Notes: generated from the sequence alone by a model not told the origin. Counted from the first letter of the stretch, positions 23,944 through 34,455 are shown. The stretch: DNA of 64,000 nucleotides from Clostridia bacterium (GCA_022791055.1 JAAVYI010000022.1:105437-169436); one strand, 5' to 3'. Made by a program: numbers and translations.

Positions 23944-24722
23944 TGGCGTTTTGGGGCGACTATCATACGCATACGATTTACAGCCACGGCAAAGGCTCGG
24001 TTGAGGACAACGTTCTCGCCGCGCTTGCCCGCGGCTTAAAACAGATCGCCATTACCGACCACGGATTCCGCCACATCACCTATCAGGTGCGGCGCATGGA
24101 CTGGCCGTTTGTCATTCGAGACGTCGAGGCCATGCGGCAGAAATATCCCGAGATCGAGATTTTTTTGGGGTTGGAAACCAACTTCACTTCGCTTTCGGGA
24201 CGCATCGACATTCTGCCCAGCGACATGCGCTATCTCGATATTGTCGTTTGCGGGTATCATAAGTTGGTCAAGCCGCACCGCGCGCGCGACTTTTTCAAAA
24301 TGTGTATGCCCAACTTTTTGTTGAGCACCGTCGGCAAGACGACCGCCAAGCAGACGGCAAGAAATACCGACGCCTATATTAAAGCGCTCGAAAAGTACGA
24401 TATCGACATCATTTCGCACATCAACCACGGCGCGCAGGTCGACGCGCGGGCGGTGGCCGAGGCGGCGGCGCACTACGGGACGTATGTCGAACTCAACTGT
24501 AAAAACATGCACGGGGGACAGGCCTCGATGACCGACGCCGAACTCGAGCAGGTATTAACGACCGACGTCGAATTTATCGTCGATTCCGATGCGCACGCGC
24601 CCGAAAAAATCGGGCATTTCGAAAAAGCGATCGAGATCATCGACCGCGTCGGCATTCCGTATGCGCGCATCGCCAACTGGGAGCGGCTGCCGGTCTTGCG
24701 CAGCCACAGGGGGCGGCTGTGA
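23943..24722 (+). CDS. PHP-domain phosphoesterase
   Basis: 259 residues of the PHP metal-dependent phosphatase fold. Metal-binding motifs in order are HTHT (about 8-11), ITDHGF (about 35-40), the glycine/His motif SHINHG (about 158-163) and SDAHAP (about 219-224). This is the YcdX-like group, close to histidinol phosphatases; the substrate is unknown. Start ATG overlaps the murB stop by one base (TAATG) and its stop overlaps whiA. Confidence 0.85.
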   Translation: MAFWGDYHTHTIYSHGKGSVEDNVLAALARGLKQIAITDHGFRHITYQVRRMDWPFVIRDVEAMRQKYPEIEIFLGLETNFTSLSGRIDILPSDMRYLDIVVCGYHKLVKPHRARDFFKMCMPNFLLSTVGKTTAKQTARNTDAYIKALEKYDIDIISHINHGAQVDARAVAEAAAHYGTYVELNCKNMHGGQASMTDAELEQVLTTDVEFIVDSDAHAPEKIGHFEKAIEIIDRVGIPYARIANWERLPVLRSHRGRL

Positions 24723-25618
24723 GGGGGTTTACCGAAGAGATCATAGCCGAACTCAAAGCCCCCGACGACGACTGCTGTAAACTGGCCTTTCTATCCGGCG
24801 CGATCCATGCGGCGGGTACGATCGAGCGGACGGGCGGGGAAAGTCGTATCGTCGTCAACCGCATGGCCGCGCCGCTACTCGACGGTGCGCTGTACGACAT
24901 GTTCGGCGTACACGCCGTGCCGAACGAAAAGGCCGTGCATATCGGCGGCGACGTCATGCGCATTCTGTTCGAACTGGGCATTTTGGGCGTGTCCGACGAG
25001 GGGCTGACCGTCGTCAACGAGGGCATCGAGCCGCATTTGGTTGTCGACGCCTGTTGCAAAGCGGCGTACTTGCGCGGCGTGTTTGCGGGTGCGGGTAGTA
25101 TGACCGCCGGCAAAAGCGGCAACCGCTTGCAGTTTGCCGTCACCTATCCGCAGTTTGCCGAGGACTTGTCAACGCTGCTGTCGGCGCTGGGCGTGCCGTC
25201 GTTCGTCACCGGGCATAAAGAAAAATCGATCACGTATGTCAAGCGCGCGCAGGGCATCAGCGATTGCCTCGTCCTATTGGGCGCGACCAAAACCATGCTG
25301 GCGTTTGAAGCACATTTGGCCGCAAGCGAGCAGCGGCGGGAACTCAACCGCGTCAATAACGTCGAAGTCGCCAACATCGAGCGGGCGGCCGTCGCCGGCG
25401 CCGATCAGTGCGCGGCGATCCGCTATATCGAGCGCACGGTCGGCTTGCAAGCGCTCGACAAAAAGCTACGCGACGTGGCCGAACTGCGCTTAACGGAAAG
25501 CGCGATGGCATACGGGGAAATGGGCGAAGCATTGGGTATTTCCAAGTCGACCGTTAAATACCGTTTGGAAAAATTGACCGCATTCAGCCGCAAGTTGCAA
25601 GAACAGGAGGAAACATGA
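24719..25618 (+). CDS. whiA: WhiA-family DNA-binding protein
   Basis: 299 residues: an N-terminal WhiA domain and LAGLIDADG-like core (degenerate homing endonuclease fold, CCKAAYLRGVFAGAGSMTAG near 110-130), then a C-terminal helix-turn-helix (LGISKSTVKYRLEKL near 272-287). In Firmicutes WhiA affects cell division and chromosome segregation. GTG start overlaps the preceding stop by 4 nt. Neighbours match the usual clostridial order. Confidence 0.92.
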   Translation: MRGFTEEIIAELKAPDDDCCKLAFLSGAIHAAGTIERTGGESRIVVNRMAAPLLDGALYDMFGVHAVPNEKAVHIGGDVMRILFELGILGVSDEGLTVVNEGIEPHLVVDACCKAAYLRGVFAGAGSMTAGKSGNRLQFAVTYPQFAEDLSTLLSALGVPSFVTGHKEKSITYVKRAQGISDCLVLLGATKTMLAFEAHLAASEQRRELNRVNNVEVANIERAAVAGADQCAAIRYIERTVGLQALDKKLRDVAELRLTESAMAYGEMGEALGISKSTVKYRLEKLTAFSRKLQEQEET

Positions 25619-25872
25619 TCTTTAAGGAAATTTGTTTTACCAAAACCAGACTCGACAACCAGGACGCCGTCAAGGTGGTGCAACGCACCATGCGCTACGA
25701 CAGCGAGATCACGTTGGAACACGGCACGCGCAAGATCAACGCCAAAAGCATTATGGGCATTGTGTCCATGGGCTTAAAAGGCGGGGACAAGCTGACGGTG
25801 TTGGCGGCCGGCGACGATGAAAAGGCGGCTGTCGAGGACATTGCGGCGCTACTTACCGGCATGGAGGGATAG
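25615..25872 (+). CDS. HPr-like protein without the phosphorylatable His (Crh-type)
   Basis: 85 residues of the HPr fold. The regulatory Ser region is kept (AKSIMGIVSMGLKGG, about 43-57), but the N-terminal GxHARP motif with His15 is absent; that place reads RLDNQDAVKV. It therefore cannot take part in sugar phosphotransfer through His and resembles Crh, which is phosphorylated on Ser46 by HPr kinase and acts with CcpA in carbon catabolite control. It overlaps whiA by 4 nt. Confidence 0.82.
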   Translation: MIFKEICFTKTRLDNQDAVKVVQRTMRYDSEITLEHGTRKINAKSIMGIVSMGLKGGDKLTVLAAGDDEKAAVEDIAALLTGMEG

Positions 25873-28800
25873 TTGGAACCGTTCGTTCATTTGCATTTAC
25901 ATACGCAATTCAGTCTGCTTGACGGCGCGGCGCGCATCGACAAGCTGTTTCCGCTCGCCTACGAACTGGGAATGCCGGCGGTGGCGATCACCGACCACGG
26001 CAACATGTTCGGCGCGCTCGAGTTCGTCAAGGCCGCCGTGCGCTTCACCGATCCCAAAGCCGACCCGTTCGACTTCTTGAAAGAGGGACGGGAATTTAAG
26101 GTCAAGCCGATTATCGGTTGCGAAATGTATATGTGTAAGGATATGGCCGAGCGCGGCGAGAGCGGCGGCGGACGTATGCCCAAGTACAACCATTTGGTGC
26201 TGCTGTGCAAGAACGAGACCGGCTATAAAAATCTGATCAAGTTGGTTTCGACCGCCTATATCGACGGCCTGTATTACAAGCCGCGCATCGACTTTGCCCA
26301 CCTGGAGGGACACACGGAGGGGCTGATCGCGCTGTCGGCCTGTATTGCCGGCGCCATTCCGCAAGCGCTACTGAACGAGCAGTACGACGAGGCTTTAGGC
26401 TATGTCGACAAGTTCAAAGCGATGTTCGGCGACGACTTTTATATCGAGATCCAGGACCACAATATCCGCGACCAAAAAGTCGTTTTGCCGCGCCTAGTCG
26501 AGATCGCACGCAAGAACAACGTCAAGCTGGTTGCGACCAACGACGTGCATTATTTAAAGAAAAAGGACGCGGCCATGCAAAAAGTTTTGCAGTGTATCGC
26601 GTTCCGCAACACCATGACCTACGAGGAGCCGAAAGCGGACGACGACGAGAGTTTCGACCCGGCGGGCGAGGGGATCAGCGACGACGGCTATTTCCCGACG
26701 CGCGAATTTTACTTGAAAAGCCGCGCGCAGATGGAAAAGGTGTTCCCCAATCTGACCGAGGCGCTCGACAATACGATCGAAGTGGCCGCCAAGTGCCGTT
26801 GCGACTTTTTCCGCAAAGAGCCGCTGCTGCCGAGTTATATTCCGGAGGACGGGAGCGGGCCTTACGAGTTTTTGCGCAAGCTGTGTTTCGACGGCTTAAA
26901 ACGCAAGTATAAAGAGATCACGCCCGAGATCAACGAGCGCGCCGAGTACGAACTCAATATCATTCACACGATGGGCTTCGTCGACTACTTTTTGATCGTG
27001 TGGGACTTTATTTTCTGGTCGGAAAACAACGGCATTCCGGTCGGTCCCGGCCGCGGCAGCGGCGTCGGCTCGATCGTGGCGTATGCAATCGGCATTACCA
27101 AGGTCGACCCCTTGCGCTACTCGCTGATTTTCGAGCGATTCTTAAATCCGGAGCGCGTCTCCAACCCGGACTTCGACGTCGATTTCTGCGTCGACCACCG
27201 CGAGGACGTCATTCAGTACGTCACCCGCAAATACGGTGCGCCCAACGTCTCGCAGATCGTTACGTTCGGTACGATGGCGGCCAAAGCGGCGATCAAGGAC
27301 GTCGGCCGCGTGTACAATCACCCGTATTCGGAAGTCGACAAGATCACCAAGCTGTTCCCGACGCTGATGGGCAAAAAGCATATCGAAAACCTACTCGGCA
27401 AGCCGATGAAGGACGGCGAGGACGTTTCGATTCCCGAATTGAAAGAGATCTACAACACCGACGACATGAGCCGACATATCATCGACATGGCGATGGAGAT
27501 CGAGGGTATGCCGCGACAGACCGGTATGCACGCAGCCGGCGTCATCATCTGCCGCGACCCCATATCCGACCACGTGCCGATGGCCAAGTCCGGCGAGGGA
27601 ATCGTCACCACCGAATTTAACATGATCGAGTGCGAGGAGTTGGGTCTCTTGAAAATGGACTTTTTGGGACTGACTACCTTGACCGACATCAAAAAGGCGA
27701 TCGACTACGTGTACGAGCAGCACGGGGTCAAGCTCGACTTCTACGACATGGATTACACCGACGAGGGCGTTTACAAACTAATCGGCGAGGGCGACACACA
27801 CGCCGTGTTCCAGCTCGAAGGCGAGGGCATGAAAAAGTTTATGCGCGACCTGAAGCCGAGCAGTCTCGAAGATATTATCGCCGGTATCTCGCTGTACCGC
27901 CCCGGGCCTATGGACAAGATCGGCATTTACGTACATAACAAGCAGCACCCCGAGGACATTGTGTACGACCACCCGCTGCTCGAGCCGATCTTGAACGTTA
28001 CCTACGGGATCATGGTCTACCAGGAGCAGGTCATGCAGATCGTAAGAGAACTTGCCGGCTACAGCTACGGCCGCGCCGACAACGTGCGCCGCATGATGAG
28101 CAAGAAAAAACACGACGCCATGGAAAAGGAGCGCGAAGTGTTTTTAAACGGCATTGTCGATCACGGCGTCAAGATCGACGGCTGTATCGCGCGCGGTGTG
28201 CCCAAAGAAGTCGCCAACAAGATCTACGATGACATGATCAGCTTCGCCTCGTATGCGTTCAACAAGTCGCACGCGGCGGCCTATGCGCACTTAGCCTATC
28301 AGACGGCCTACTTAAAGCGGTATTACACCGTCGAGTTTATCGCCGCCATTCTCAACAACCGTATCACCAAGATCGACGAGATCCGCAATTACTTGACCTA
28401 TCTCAAAGAGCGCGGCTTTTCGGTCTTGCCGCCGTCGATCAACCACAGTTACGCCGAATTTACCGTAGAACACGGCGCGGTGCGGATCGGCATGGCGGGC
28501 ATCAAGAACGTCGGCGCGGCGATCGTCGGCGACATTGTGACCGAACGCAAGCGCGGCGGCGATTTCAAGGATTTCGAAGAGTTCCTGACGCGCATGGCGC
28601 ACGTCACGCTCAACAAGAAGATGCTCGAAAGCCTGATCTTCGCCGGCACGTTCGACGACTTCGGTCACCCGCGGGCGCAGCTGATGGCTTGCTATGAACA
28701 ACTGATGGATCGCGTGGCGGCCGACGCCAAGAAAAAGGCCGACGGGCAGTTCAGCTTTTTCGACGTGCCCGGCCTCGACATTAAGGACGAGTTCCGCTAT

Positions 28801-29472
28801 CCCGACGTCAAGGAGTATACGCTCGACGAAAAACTGCGGCACGAAAAAGAGGTTTCGGGCGTGTACTTGACCGGACACCCGCTCGAGCAGTACACCCACC
28901 GCTTGCAAGAATTTTCGGTCAATACCTCGAAGTTCCGCGCCACGGACGACGACGAGGAGGGCGGCGAGGGGCTGGCCGACGGCACCGTCGTGACGGTCGG
29001 CGGCATGTTGATCGAGGCCGGTCGCAAGTTCACCAAGCAGAATAAAGAACTGGGGATCGGCAAGCTCGAAGATCTGTACGGCACCGTCGATCTGGTCGCG
29101 TCGGGCTACAAGTTCACCAAAATGAAACCGCACTGGGTCAAAGATTCGCTGGTGACGGTGACGGGGCGGCTGAAAGTCAACGACATGGGCTGTTCGATTT
29201 GGGTGGACTCGGTCGAGACCTGGAAGGACGTCAAGCCGGTCGTCGACGTCAAGAAAAAGATCTGCTTTTATCTGTCGTTCAAAAACGACGACGAGGGGCT
29301 GCTGGACCGCATTCAAGAGATTTTGAACGTGTACCCCGGCGGCGACGAAACGTTTGTCAAGAACACCGACACCGACCAAACGTTCAAGCTGGGTATCGGC
29401 GTGCAAGTCTCGCCGTCGCTTATGAACGAGCTGTACGGCGTTCTGCCGCAGGACAAAATTGCGGTCAAATAA
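25873..29472 (+). CDS. dnaE: DNA polymerase III alpha subunit
   Basis: 1199 residues, a full-length DnaE replicative polymerase. The PHP domain begins HLHLHTQFSLLDGAAR and the polymerase active-site Asp residues lie in DFDVDF (D433, D435, D437). The finger region, helix-hairpin-helix and OB-fold (about 1000-1070, GTVVTVGGMLIEAG) follow in order. TTG start is supported by GGAGG just upstream. In Firmicutes with PolC, DnaE extends RNA primers. Confidence 0.95.
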   Translation: MEPFVHLHLHTQFSLLDGAARIDKLFPLAYELGMPAVAITDHGNMFGALEFVKAAVRFTDPKADPFDFLKEGREFKVKPIIGCEMYMCKDMAERGESGGGRMPKYNHLVLLCKNETGYKNLIKLVSTAYIDGLYYKPRIDFAHLEGHTEGLIALSACIAGAIPQALLNEQYDEALGYVDKFKAMFGDDFYIEIQDHNIRDQKVVLPRLVEIARKNNVKLVATNDVHYLKKKDAAMQKVLQCIAFRNTMTYEEPKADDDESFDPAGEGISDDGYFPTREFYLKSRAQMEKVFPNLTEALDNTIEVAAKCRCDFFRKEPLLPSYIPEDGSGPYEFLRKLCFDGLKRKYKEITPEINERAEYELNIIHTMGFVDYFLIVWDFIFWSENNGIPVGPGRGSGVGSIVAYAIGITKVDPLRYSLIFERFLNPERVSNPDFDVDFCVDHREDVIQYVTRKYGAPNVSQIVTFGTMAAKAAIKDVGRVYNHPYSEVDKITKLFPTLMGKKHIENLLGKPMKDGEDVSIPELKEIYNTDDMSRHIIDMAMEIEGMPRQTGMHAAGVIICRDPISDHVPMAKSGEGIVTTEFNMIECEELGLLKMDFLGLTTLTDIKKAIDYVYEQHGVKLDFYDMDYTDEGVYKLIGEGDTHAVFQLEGEGMKKFMRDLKPSSLEDIIAGISLYRPGPMDKIGIYVHNKQHPEDIVYDHPLLEPILNVTYGIMVYQEQVMQIVRELAGYSYGRADNVRRMMSKKKHDAMEKEREVFLNGIVDHGVKIDGCIARGVPKEVANKIYDDMISFASYAFNKSHAAAYAHLAYQTAYLKRYYTVEFIAAILNNRITKIDEIRNYLTYLKERGFSVLPPSINHSYAEFTVEHGAVRIGMAGIKNVGAAIVGDIVTERKRGGDFKDFEEFLTRMAHVTLNKKMLESLIFAGTFDDFGHPRAQLMACYEQLMDRVAADAKKKADGQFSFFDVPGLDIKDEFRYPDVKEYTLDEKLRHEKEVSGVYLTGHPLEQYTHRLQEFSVNTSKFRATDDDEEGGEGLADGTVVTVGGMLIEAGRKFTKQNKELGIGKLEDLYGTVDLVASGYKFTKMKPHWVKDSLVTVTGRLKVNDMGCSIWVDSVETWKDVKPVVDVKKKICFYLSFKNDDEGLLDRIQEILNVYPGGDETFVKNTDTDQTFKLGIGVQVSPSLMNELYGVLPQDKIAVK

Positions 29473-29604
29473 AAAACAACAAAAAAGCATATAAAAACAG
29501 TAGATTTATGCAATCGTATTTGCTATACTAATAAAGTATAATGTTTTGCCGGTTGGGAAAGGCACACTTTCAAAACCGCTTTACCGGGAGGCTTAAGGAC
29601 GGAT

Positions 29605-30564
29605 ATGAAGAAAATCGGAGTTTTAACGAGCGGCGGTGACGCGCCGGGCATGAACGCCGCCATTCGCGCGGTGGTGCGTTACGGCATTTTTGCGGGCATG
29701 GAAGTGGTCGGTATCGAGCGCGGCTACGCAGGGCTGTTGGAGGGCAAGTTCGTCCCCATGAGTATGCGCAGCGTTTCGGACATCATTCAGCGCGGCGGCA
29801 CGATCTTGCGCACGGCGCGCTGCCTGGAGTTTAAGACCAAAGAGGGACAGGACGCAGGCGTTGCGCAACTGAAAAAAGAAGGGATCGAGGGCTTGATCGT
29901 CATCGGCGGCGACGGTTCGTTTATGGGCGCCAAAGCCGTTTCCGAACGCGGCTTTCCCGCGATCGGCATTCCCGGCACTATCGACAACGATTTGGCGTAT
30001 ACCGACTATACGCTCGGTTTCGATACTGCTTGCAACACCATTTTGGACGCGATCAACAAGATTCGCGACACCATGTCCAGCCACGAGCGCGTGTCGATCG
30101 TCGAGGTCATGGGGCGGCATTGCGGCGATTTGGCGCTGTATGCGGGCTTAGGCGGCGGCGCCGAGGTCATCATCGTGCCGGAGCATAAGATCGACATCGA
30201 GCGTATTGTCGAGCGGCTGCGGGCGAGCAAGGAACGCGGCAAGCTGTCCGGCATCGTCGTGCTGGCCGAAGGCGCGGGAAAAGCCGACGACGTGGCCGAG
30301 CAGATCAAGGCGCGCAGCAATCTGTCGATCCGCACCACCGTTTTGGGACATCTCCAACGCGGCGGCGCGCCCAGCATGAAGGACCGCTATTTGGGTACTT
30401 GCTGGGGCGTACATGCGGTCAAGCTGCTCGAAAAGGGTATCGGCAACCGTATCGTCGGCATTCGCAACAATCAGATCTACGACATGGACATCGTCGAGGG
30501 TTGCGCCATGAAAAAGAAATTCGACCTCGATCTGTACAACATGGCCGGTATCGTCGCCCGATAA
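29605..30564 (+). CDS. pfkA: 6-phosphofructokinase (ATP)
   Basis: 319 residues, the standard bacterial length. Motifs: GVLTSGGDAPGMNAAIR at the N-terminus, GGDGSFMGA for ATP binding, and GTIDNDLAYTDYTLGFDTA, with the catalytic Asp in TIDND. GGDGS rather than GGDDT supports ATP over pyrophosphate. Converts fructose 6-phosphate to the 1,6-bisphosphate in glycolysis. A purine-rich GGGAGG precedes the ATG. Confidence 0.95.
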   Translation: MKKIGVLTSGGDAPGMNAAIRAVVRYGIFAGMEVVGIERGYAGLLEGKFVPMSMRSVSDIIQRGGTILRTARCLEFKTKEGQDAGVAQLKKEGIEGLIVIGGDGSFMGAKAVSERGFPAIGIPGTIDNDLAYTDYTLGFDTACNTILDAINKIRDTMSSHERVSIVEVMGRHCGDLALYAGLGGGAEVIIVPEHKIDIERIVERLRASKERGKLSGIVVLAEGAGKADDVAEQIKARSNLSIRTTVLGHLQRGGAPSMKDRYLGTCWGVHAVKLLEKGIGNRIVGIRNNQIYDMDIVEGCAMKKKFDLDLYNMAGIVAR

Positions 30565-30592
30565 CGATCGAACACAACAAGCGAAACGAGAG

Positions 30593-30629
30593 AAAAGGAA
30601 CTACGGCAAATCCGCCCGCGTTCCTTTTT
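30593..30629 (+). terminator. Terminator of pfkA
   Basis: AAAAGGAAC (30593-30601) pairs with GTTCCTTTT (30620-30628), ending in a T run. Confidence 0.75.
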
Positions 30630-30742
30630 GTTTTGCGGCGGCAGTGGGCGGTGGCGCGTTCATGGATCGACCGCCGTTACGATACGATTTTGTAAAAACT
30701 TTGTGTCAACGGAGTTTGCCGGGCGGGCGGCGGTCATTCCGA

Positions 30743-30771
30743 TTGACAGACGGGCGAAATCGGAGTATACT
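30743..30771 (+). promoter_or_regulatory. Promoter of the ABC exporter operon
   Basis: A consensus TTGACA (30743-30748), 17 nt, TATACT (30766-30771), 35 nt before the start. Confidence 0.7.
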
Positions 30772-30806
30772 AAATACGGATATTTATAAAGGAAAGGTTT
30801 AGGCGT

Positions 30807-32636
30807 TTGGCGCAAAGCGAACAAAAGTTTACTAAAAAGGGACTGCTGCGGTATTTCTTGCGGGGAAGTCTGGGCTTGTTTGTGGCCAGTATCGTCGCAA
30901 GCATTTTGATGACGTTCCTCAATACGGTGATTCCTAAGATCATCGGTTTTACCATTGACTGCGTTCTCGACAAGCAGGACGTGCCGAACGCCTATGCGCC
31001 GTTTGTCGCCTGGTTCGGCGGTATCGAGCATATCCGCAACAGCATTTGGCTGGTCGCGCTTGTTATCACGGCGATCGCCGTCGTCATGCTTTTGTTGCGG
31101 TATTGCAGTATCTATTTTACGCACCGCGCCAACCAGGTGCTGATGCGGCGTATGCGCGACACGCTGTTTACGCATATTCAGCGACTGCCGATGTCTTGGC
31201 ACGCGAAAAACAATACCGGCGACATCATTCAGCGGTGTACGTCCGACGCCGACACCATTTCCAACTTCGTGTCGGGGCAACTGGTTTCGTTGGTGCGCAT
31301 TATTCTTTTGCTCGTGCTGTCGCTGACGTTCATGTTCACCACCGACTTGAAACTGGCGGCGATCGCGTCGTCGTTTATCCCGCTTTTGATCGGCTATTCG
31401 CTATGGTTTTTCTTCAAGTCGCGCAAACGCTTTCAAAAGTGCGACGAAGAGGAAGGCGTACTGTCGACCTACGCGCAGGAGAATCTGACCGGGGTGCGCG
31501 TCGTGCGGGCGTTCGGCCGCGAACGGTACGAGCGCGACAAGTTCGAAAAGCAGAATACATATTACACCAACTTGTGGATCAAACTCGAACGCTTTATGGC
31601 GATGTACTGGACGACCAGCGATCTTTTGGCGGCGTTGCAGTTGCTGTTTATCGTCGTGCTGGGGACGGTGTTCTGCGTGCAGGGCAGCATGACGACCGGC
31701 GACCTTGTGGCGTTCGTCTCGTACAACACGATGATGATCGGACCGGTGCGGCAACTGGGGCGTATCATTTCCAATCTGAGCAAAGCCGGCGTTTCGCTCG
31801 GCCGTATCGCCGAGATCGTCAACGCGCAAGAGGAAGTATACGGCGAATACGAAGGGGAACTGCGCGGCGACATCGTGTTCGACAAAGTGGGCTTTTCTTA
31901 CGAAGAAGGCAAACCTGTCTTGCAAGACGTCAGTTTTATCGTGCCTTACGGCACGACGCTCGGCATTTTGGGCGGCACGGGCAGCGGCAAATCGACGATC
32001 GTCGGCTTGATCGACGGCTTGCACCCGGCGACCGAGGGGACGGTCAGTATCGGCGGCCGCAACGTCAATGACATTCCGCCGGCGACCTTACGGAAAAACG
32101 TCGGACTGCTTTTGCAGGAAGGCTATATTTATTCGCGCACGATCGCCGAAAATATCGGCATGGCGGTCGACGGCGCGACCGATGGCGACGTGCGCGCGGC
32201 GGCCGAAACGGCGTGTGTCGCCGACAATATCGAGGGCTTTGTCAACGGCTATCAGACCGTCGTCGGCGAGCGCGGCGTCACGCTTTCGGGCGGGCAAAAG
32301 CAGCGCGTGGCGATCGCGCGTACCCTGATGCGCAAAACGCCGTATATTCTGTTCGACGATTCGCTTTCGGCCGTCGACAGCGACACCGACGCCAAGATCC
32401 GCAAAAATTTGGCGGAGGCGTCCGAAAAAGCGACCACCGTCATTGTGGCGCACCGCATTACCACGGTGATGCGCGCCGACAATATCATTGTCATGGACGG
32501 CGGTCGGGTCGCCGAACAGGGTACGCACGAAACGCTGCTCGCAAAAGGCGGCATTTACAAACGGATCTACGACTTGCAGATGTCGTTGCCGGACGACCTG
32601 CGCGAGGAAATGCAAGAGGAGATAAGTCTTGGCTGA
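30807..32636 (+). CDS. ABC exporter half-transporter, degenerate-site subunit
   Basis: 609 residues: six membrane segments (about 20-320) fused to an ATPase domain. Walker A GGTGSGKS is near 390, signature LSGGQKQR near 493-500. Walker B reads YILFDDSLSAVD, with Asp in place of the catalytic Glu, so this subunit supplies the weak ATP site of a heterodimer. TTG start follows AAAGGAAAGG. It overlaps the partner gene by 8 nt. Substrate could be a drug, lipid or peptide; not readable. Confidence 0.88.
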   Translation: MAQSEQKFTKKGLLRYFLRGSLGLFVASIVASILMTFLNTVIPKIIGFTIDCVLDKQDVPNAYAPFVAWFGGIEHIRNSIWLVALVITAIAVVMLLLRYCSIYFTHRANQVLMRRMRDTLFTHIQRLPMSWHAKNNTGDIIQRCTSDADTISNFVSGQLVSLVRIILLLVLSLTFMFTTDLKLAAIASSFIPLLIGYSLWFFFKSRKRFQKCDEEEGVLSTYAQENLTGVRVVRAFGRERYERDKFEKQNTYYTNLWIKLERFMAMYWTTSDLLAALQLLFIVVLGTVFCVQGSMTTGDLVAFVSYNTMMIGPVRQLGRIISNLSKAGVSLGRIAEIVNAQEEVYGEYEGELRGDIVFDKVGFSYEEGKPVLQDVSFIVPYGTTLGILGGTGSGKSTIVGLIDGLHPATEGTVSIGGRNVNDIPPATLRKNVGLLLQEGYIYSRTIAENIGMAVDGATDGDVRAAAETACVADNIEGFVNGYQTVVGERGVTLSGGQKQRVAIARTLMRKTPYILFDDSLSAVDSDTDAKIRKNLAEASEKATTVIVAHRITTVMRADNIIVMDGGRVAEQGTHETLLAKGGIYKRIYDLQMSLPDDLREEMQEEISLG

Positions 32637-34455
32637 AATCGAAAAACAAATCCCGACCAAAAAGCTCAAGTTTTTCGGCCTGGGCAAGCTCAAACCGTAT
32701 TTGTCGACCTATAAGGGTATTTTTCTGACCCTCGTGTTTTGTACGCTGATCGTCGGCGTTTTGTCGACGGTCACGCCGCTGTTTCAGCAGTACGCGATCA
32801 ACAATTTTATCGCCAACAAGACGCTCGACGGGCTGTGGGCGTTTATCCTCGTGTACGTCGCTTTGCAAGTTGTTATCGTCGTACTGGACTTTTTCGGCGC
32901 TTACGGTTGCTGCCGACTGGAACTGTTTTTGATGCGCGACATGCGGCGGACGGCGTTCAACCACTTGCAAACGCTGTCGGTGTCCTACTACAACCAAAAC
33001 AGCGTCGGCAAGTTGCACGCGCGCGTGATGAGCGATACAAGCAATATTTCGTCGATCATGGCTTGGGACGTGTACCAAGGCATTTGGCACGTCTCGTATA
33101 CGGTCGGTGCGGCCGTCATTATGTTCGTTTTACACCCGGTGCTTGCCTCGTGCGTACTCGTCATCGTGCCGATCGTGGCGCTGGTTTCGACCTATTTTCA
33201 GCGCAAGCTGACCAAATTGCACCGCGAGGTGCGCGAGATCAATTCGGAGATCACCGGCGGCTTTAACGAGGGTATCACCGGCGCGGAGACATCCAAGACA
33301 CTGGCCGTCGAACCCAAACTCGACGCCGATTTCCAAAAGCGCACCGACCGCATGAAACGCAGGTCGCAGCGGCAGGGACACCACCGCGCGCTGTTCAATT
33401 CGCTGATCGCGTTCGCCTCGAGCGTGGCGTTGGCGGCGGTGCTGTGGTACGGCGGCTTGATCACGCAAGAGGGCGTGATCGTCGTCGGCACGCTGTCGGT
33501 ATTCATGACCTACGCGCAAGGCATCGTCGAGCCGGTGCAATGGGCGGTCGACGCGATCGGCGACTTCATTTCGGTCAAGGTCAATATCGAGCGATTCAGC
33601 ACACTGGTCGAAAGCGACAGCGACGTTATCGACACGCCCGCAGTCATCGAGAAGTACGGCGATGCGTTCTGCCCGAAACGCGAGAACTGGGAGCCGATCG
33701 GAGGAGACGTGACGTTCGACGACGTGACATTCAAGTATCCCGACGGCGAAGAATACGTACTCGAGCATTTCGATCTCGACGTGCCGCGCGGCACCAACGT
33801 CGCCATCGTCGGCGAGACGGGCGCGGGCAAGTCGACGCTCGTCAACCTCGTGTGCCGCTTTTTCGAGCCGACCGAAGGGCGCATTCTCATCGACGGCCGT
33901 GACGTGCGCGAGCGTTCGATCGGGTGGTTGCACAGTAACATCGGATACGTGTTGCAAACGCCGCACCTGTTTTCCGGCACGATCCGCGAAAACTTACTGT
34001 ACGGCAAAGAGGACGCGACGGACGAGGAACTCGATGCGGCGATCAGAAGCGTCAACGCCGAAAAGATCATCGCCCGCATGGAAAAAGGCTACGATACGCC
34101 GGTCGGCGAGGGCGGCAACACGCTGTCCACCGGCGAAAAGCAGTTGCTGTCGTTTGCCCGCGCGATCCTCGTCGATCCCGCGATCTTCGTACTCGACGAG
34201 GCGACTTCCTCGATCGACACGCTGACCGAAAAGCTGATCCAGGGCGCGATCGAAAAGCTGATGCGCGGCCGCACGAGTTTTGTTATTGCGCACCGCCTTT
34301 CGACGATCCGTTCGGCCGACATCATTTTGGTGGTCGACGGCGGCAAGATCGTCGAGCGCGGCTCGCACGAGCAACTTTTACAAAAGCACGGCGTATACTA
34401 CAATTTATATAAGAAACAATTTCAAGAGGAGCAGGTGGCCAAGGCCACCCGATAG
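32629..34455 (+). CDS. ABC exporter half-transporter, catalytic subunit
   Basis: 608 residues with the same layout: membrane domain about 25-340, then ATPase. Walker A GETGAGKS, signature LSTGEKQ (Gly to Thr in the second position), and Walker B IFVLDEATSSID with the catalytic Glu. The pairing of this normal Walker B with the Asp-containing partner is the pattern of heterodimeric exporters such as BmrCD or TM287/288. TTG start follows AGAGGAG. Confidence 0.9.
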   Translation: MAEIEKQIPTKKLKFFGLGKLKPYLSTYKGIFLTLVFCTLIVGVLSTVTPLFQQYAINNFIANKTLDGLWAFILVYVALQVVIVVLDFFGAYGCCRLELFLMRDMRRTAFNHLQTLSVSYYNQNSVGKLHARVMSDTSNISSIMAWDVYQGIWHVSYTVGAAVIMFVLHPVLASCVLVIVPIVALVSTYFQRKLTKLHREVREINSEITGGFNEGITGAETSKTLAVEPKLDADFQKRTDRMKRRSQRQGHHRALFNSLIAFASSVALAAVLWYGGLITQEGVIVVGTLSVFMTYAQGIVEPVQWAVDAIGDFISVKVNIERFSTLVESDSDVIDTPAVIEKYGDAFCPKRENWEPIGGDVTFDDVTFKYPDGEEYVLEHFDLDVPRGTNVAIVGETGAGKSTLVNLVCRFFEPTEGRILIDGRDVRERSIGWLHSNIGYVLQTPHLFSGTIRENLLYGKEDATDEELDAAIRSVNAEKIIARMEKGYDTPVGEGGNTLSTGEKQLLSFARAILVDPAIFVLDEATSSIDTLTEKLIQGAIEKLMRGRTSFVIAHRLSTIRSADIILVVDGGKIVERGSHEQLLQKHGVYYNLYKKQFQEEQVAKATR

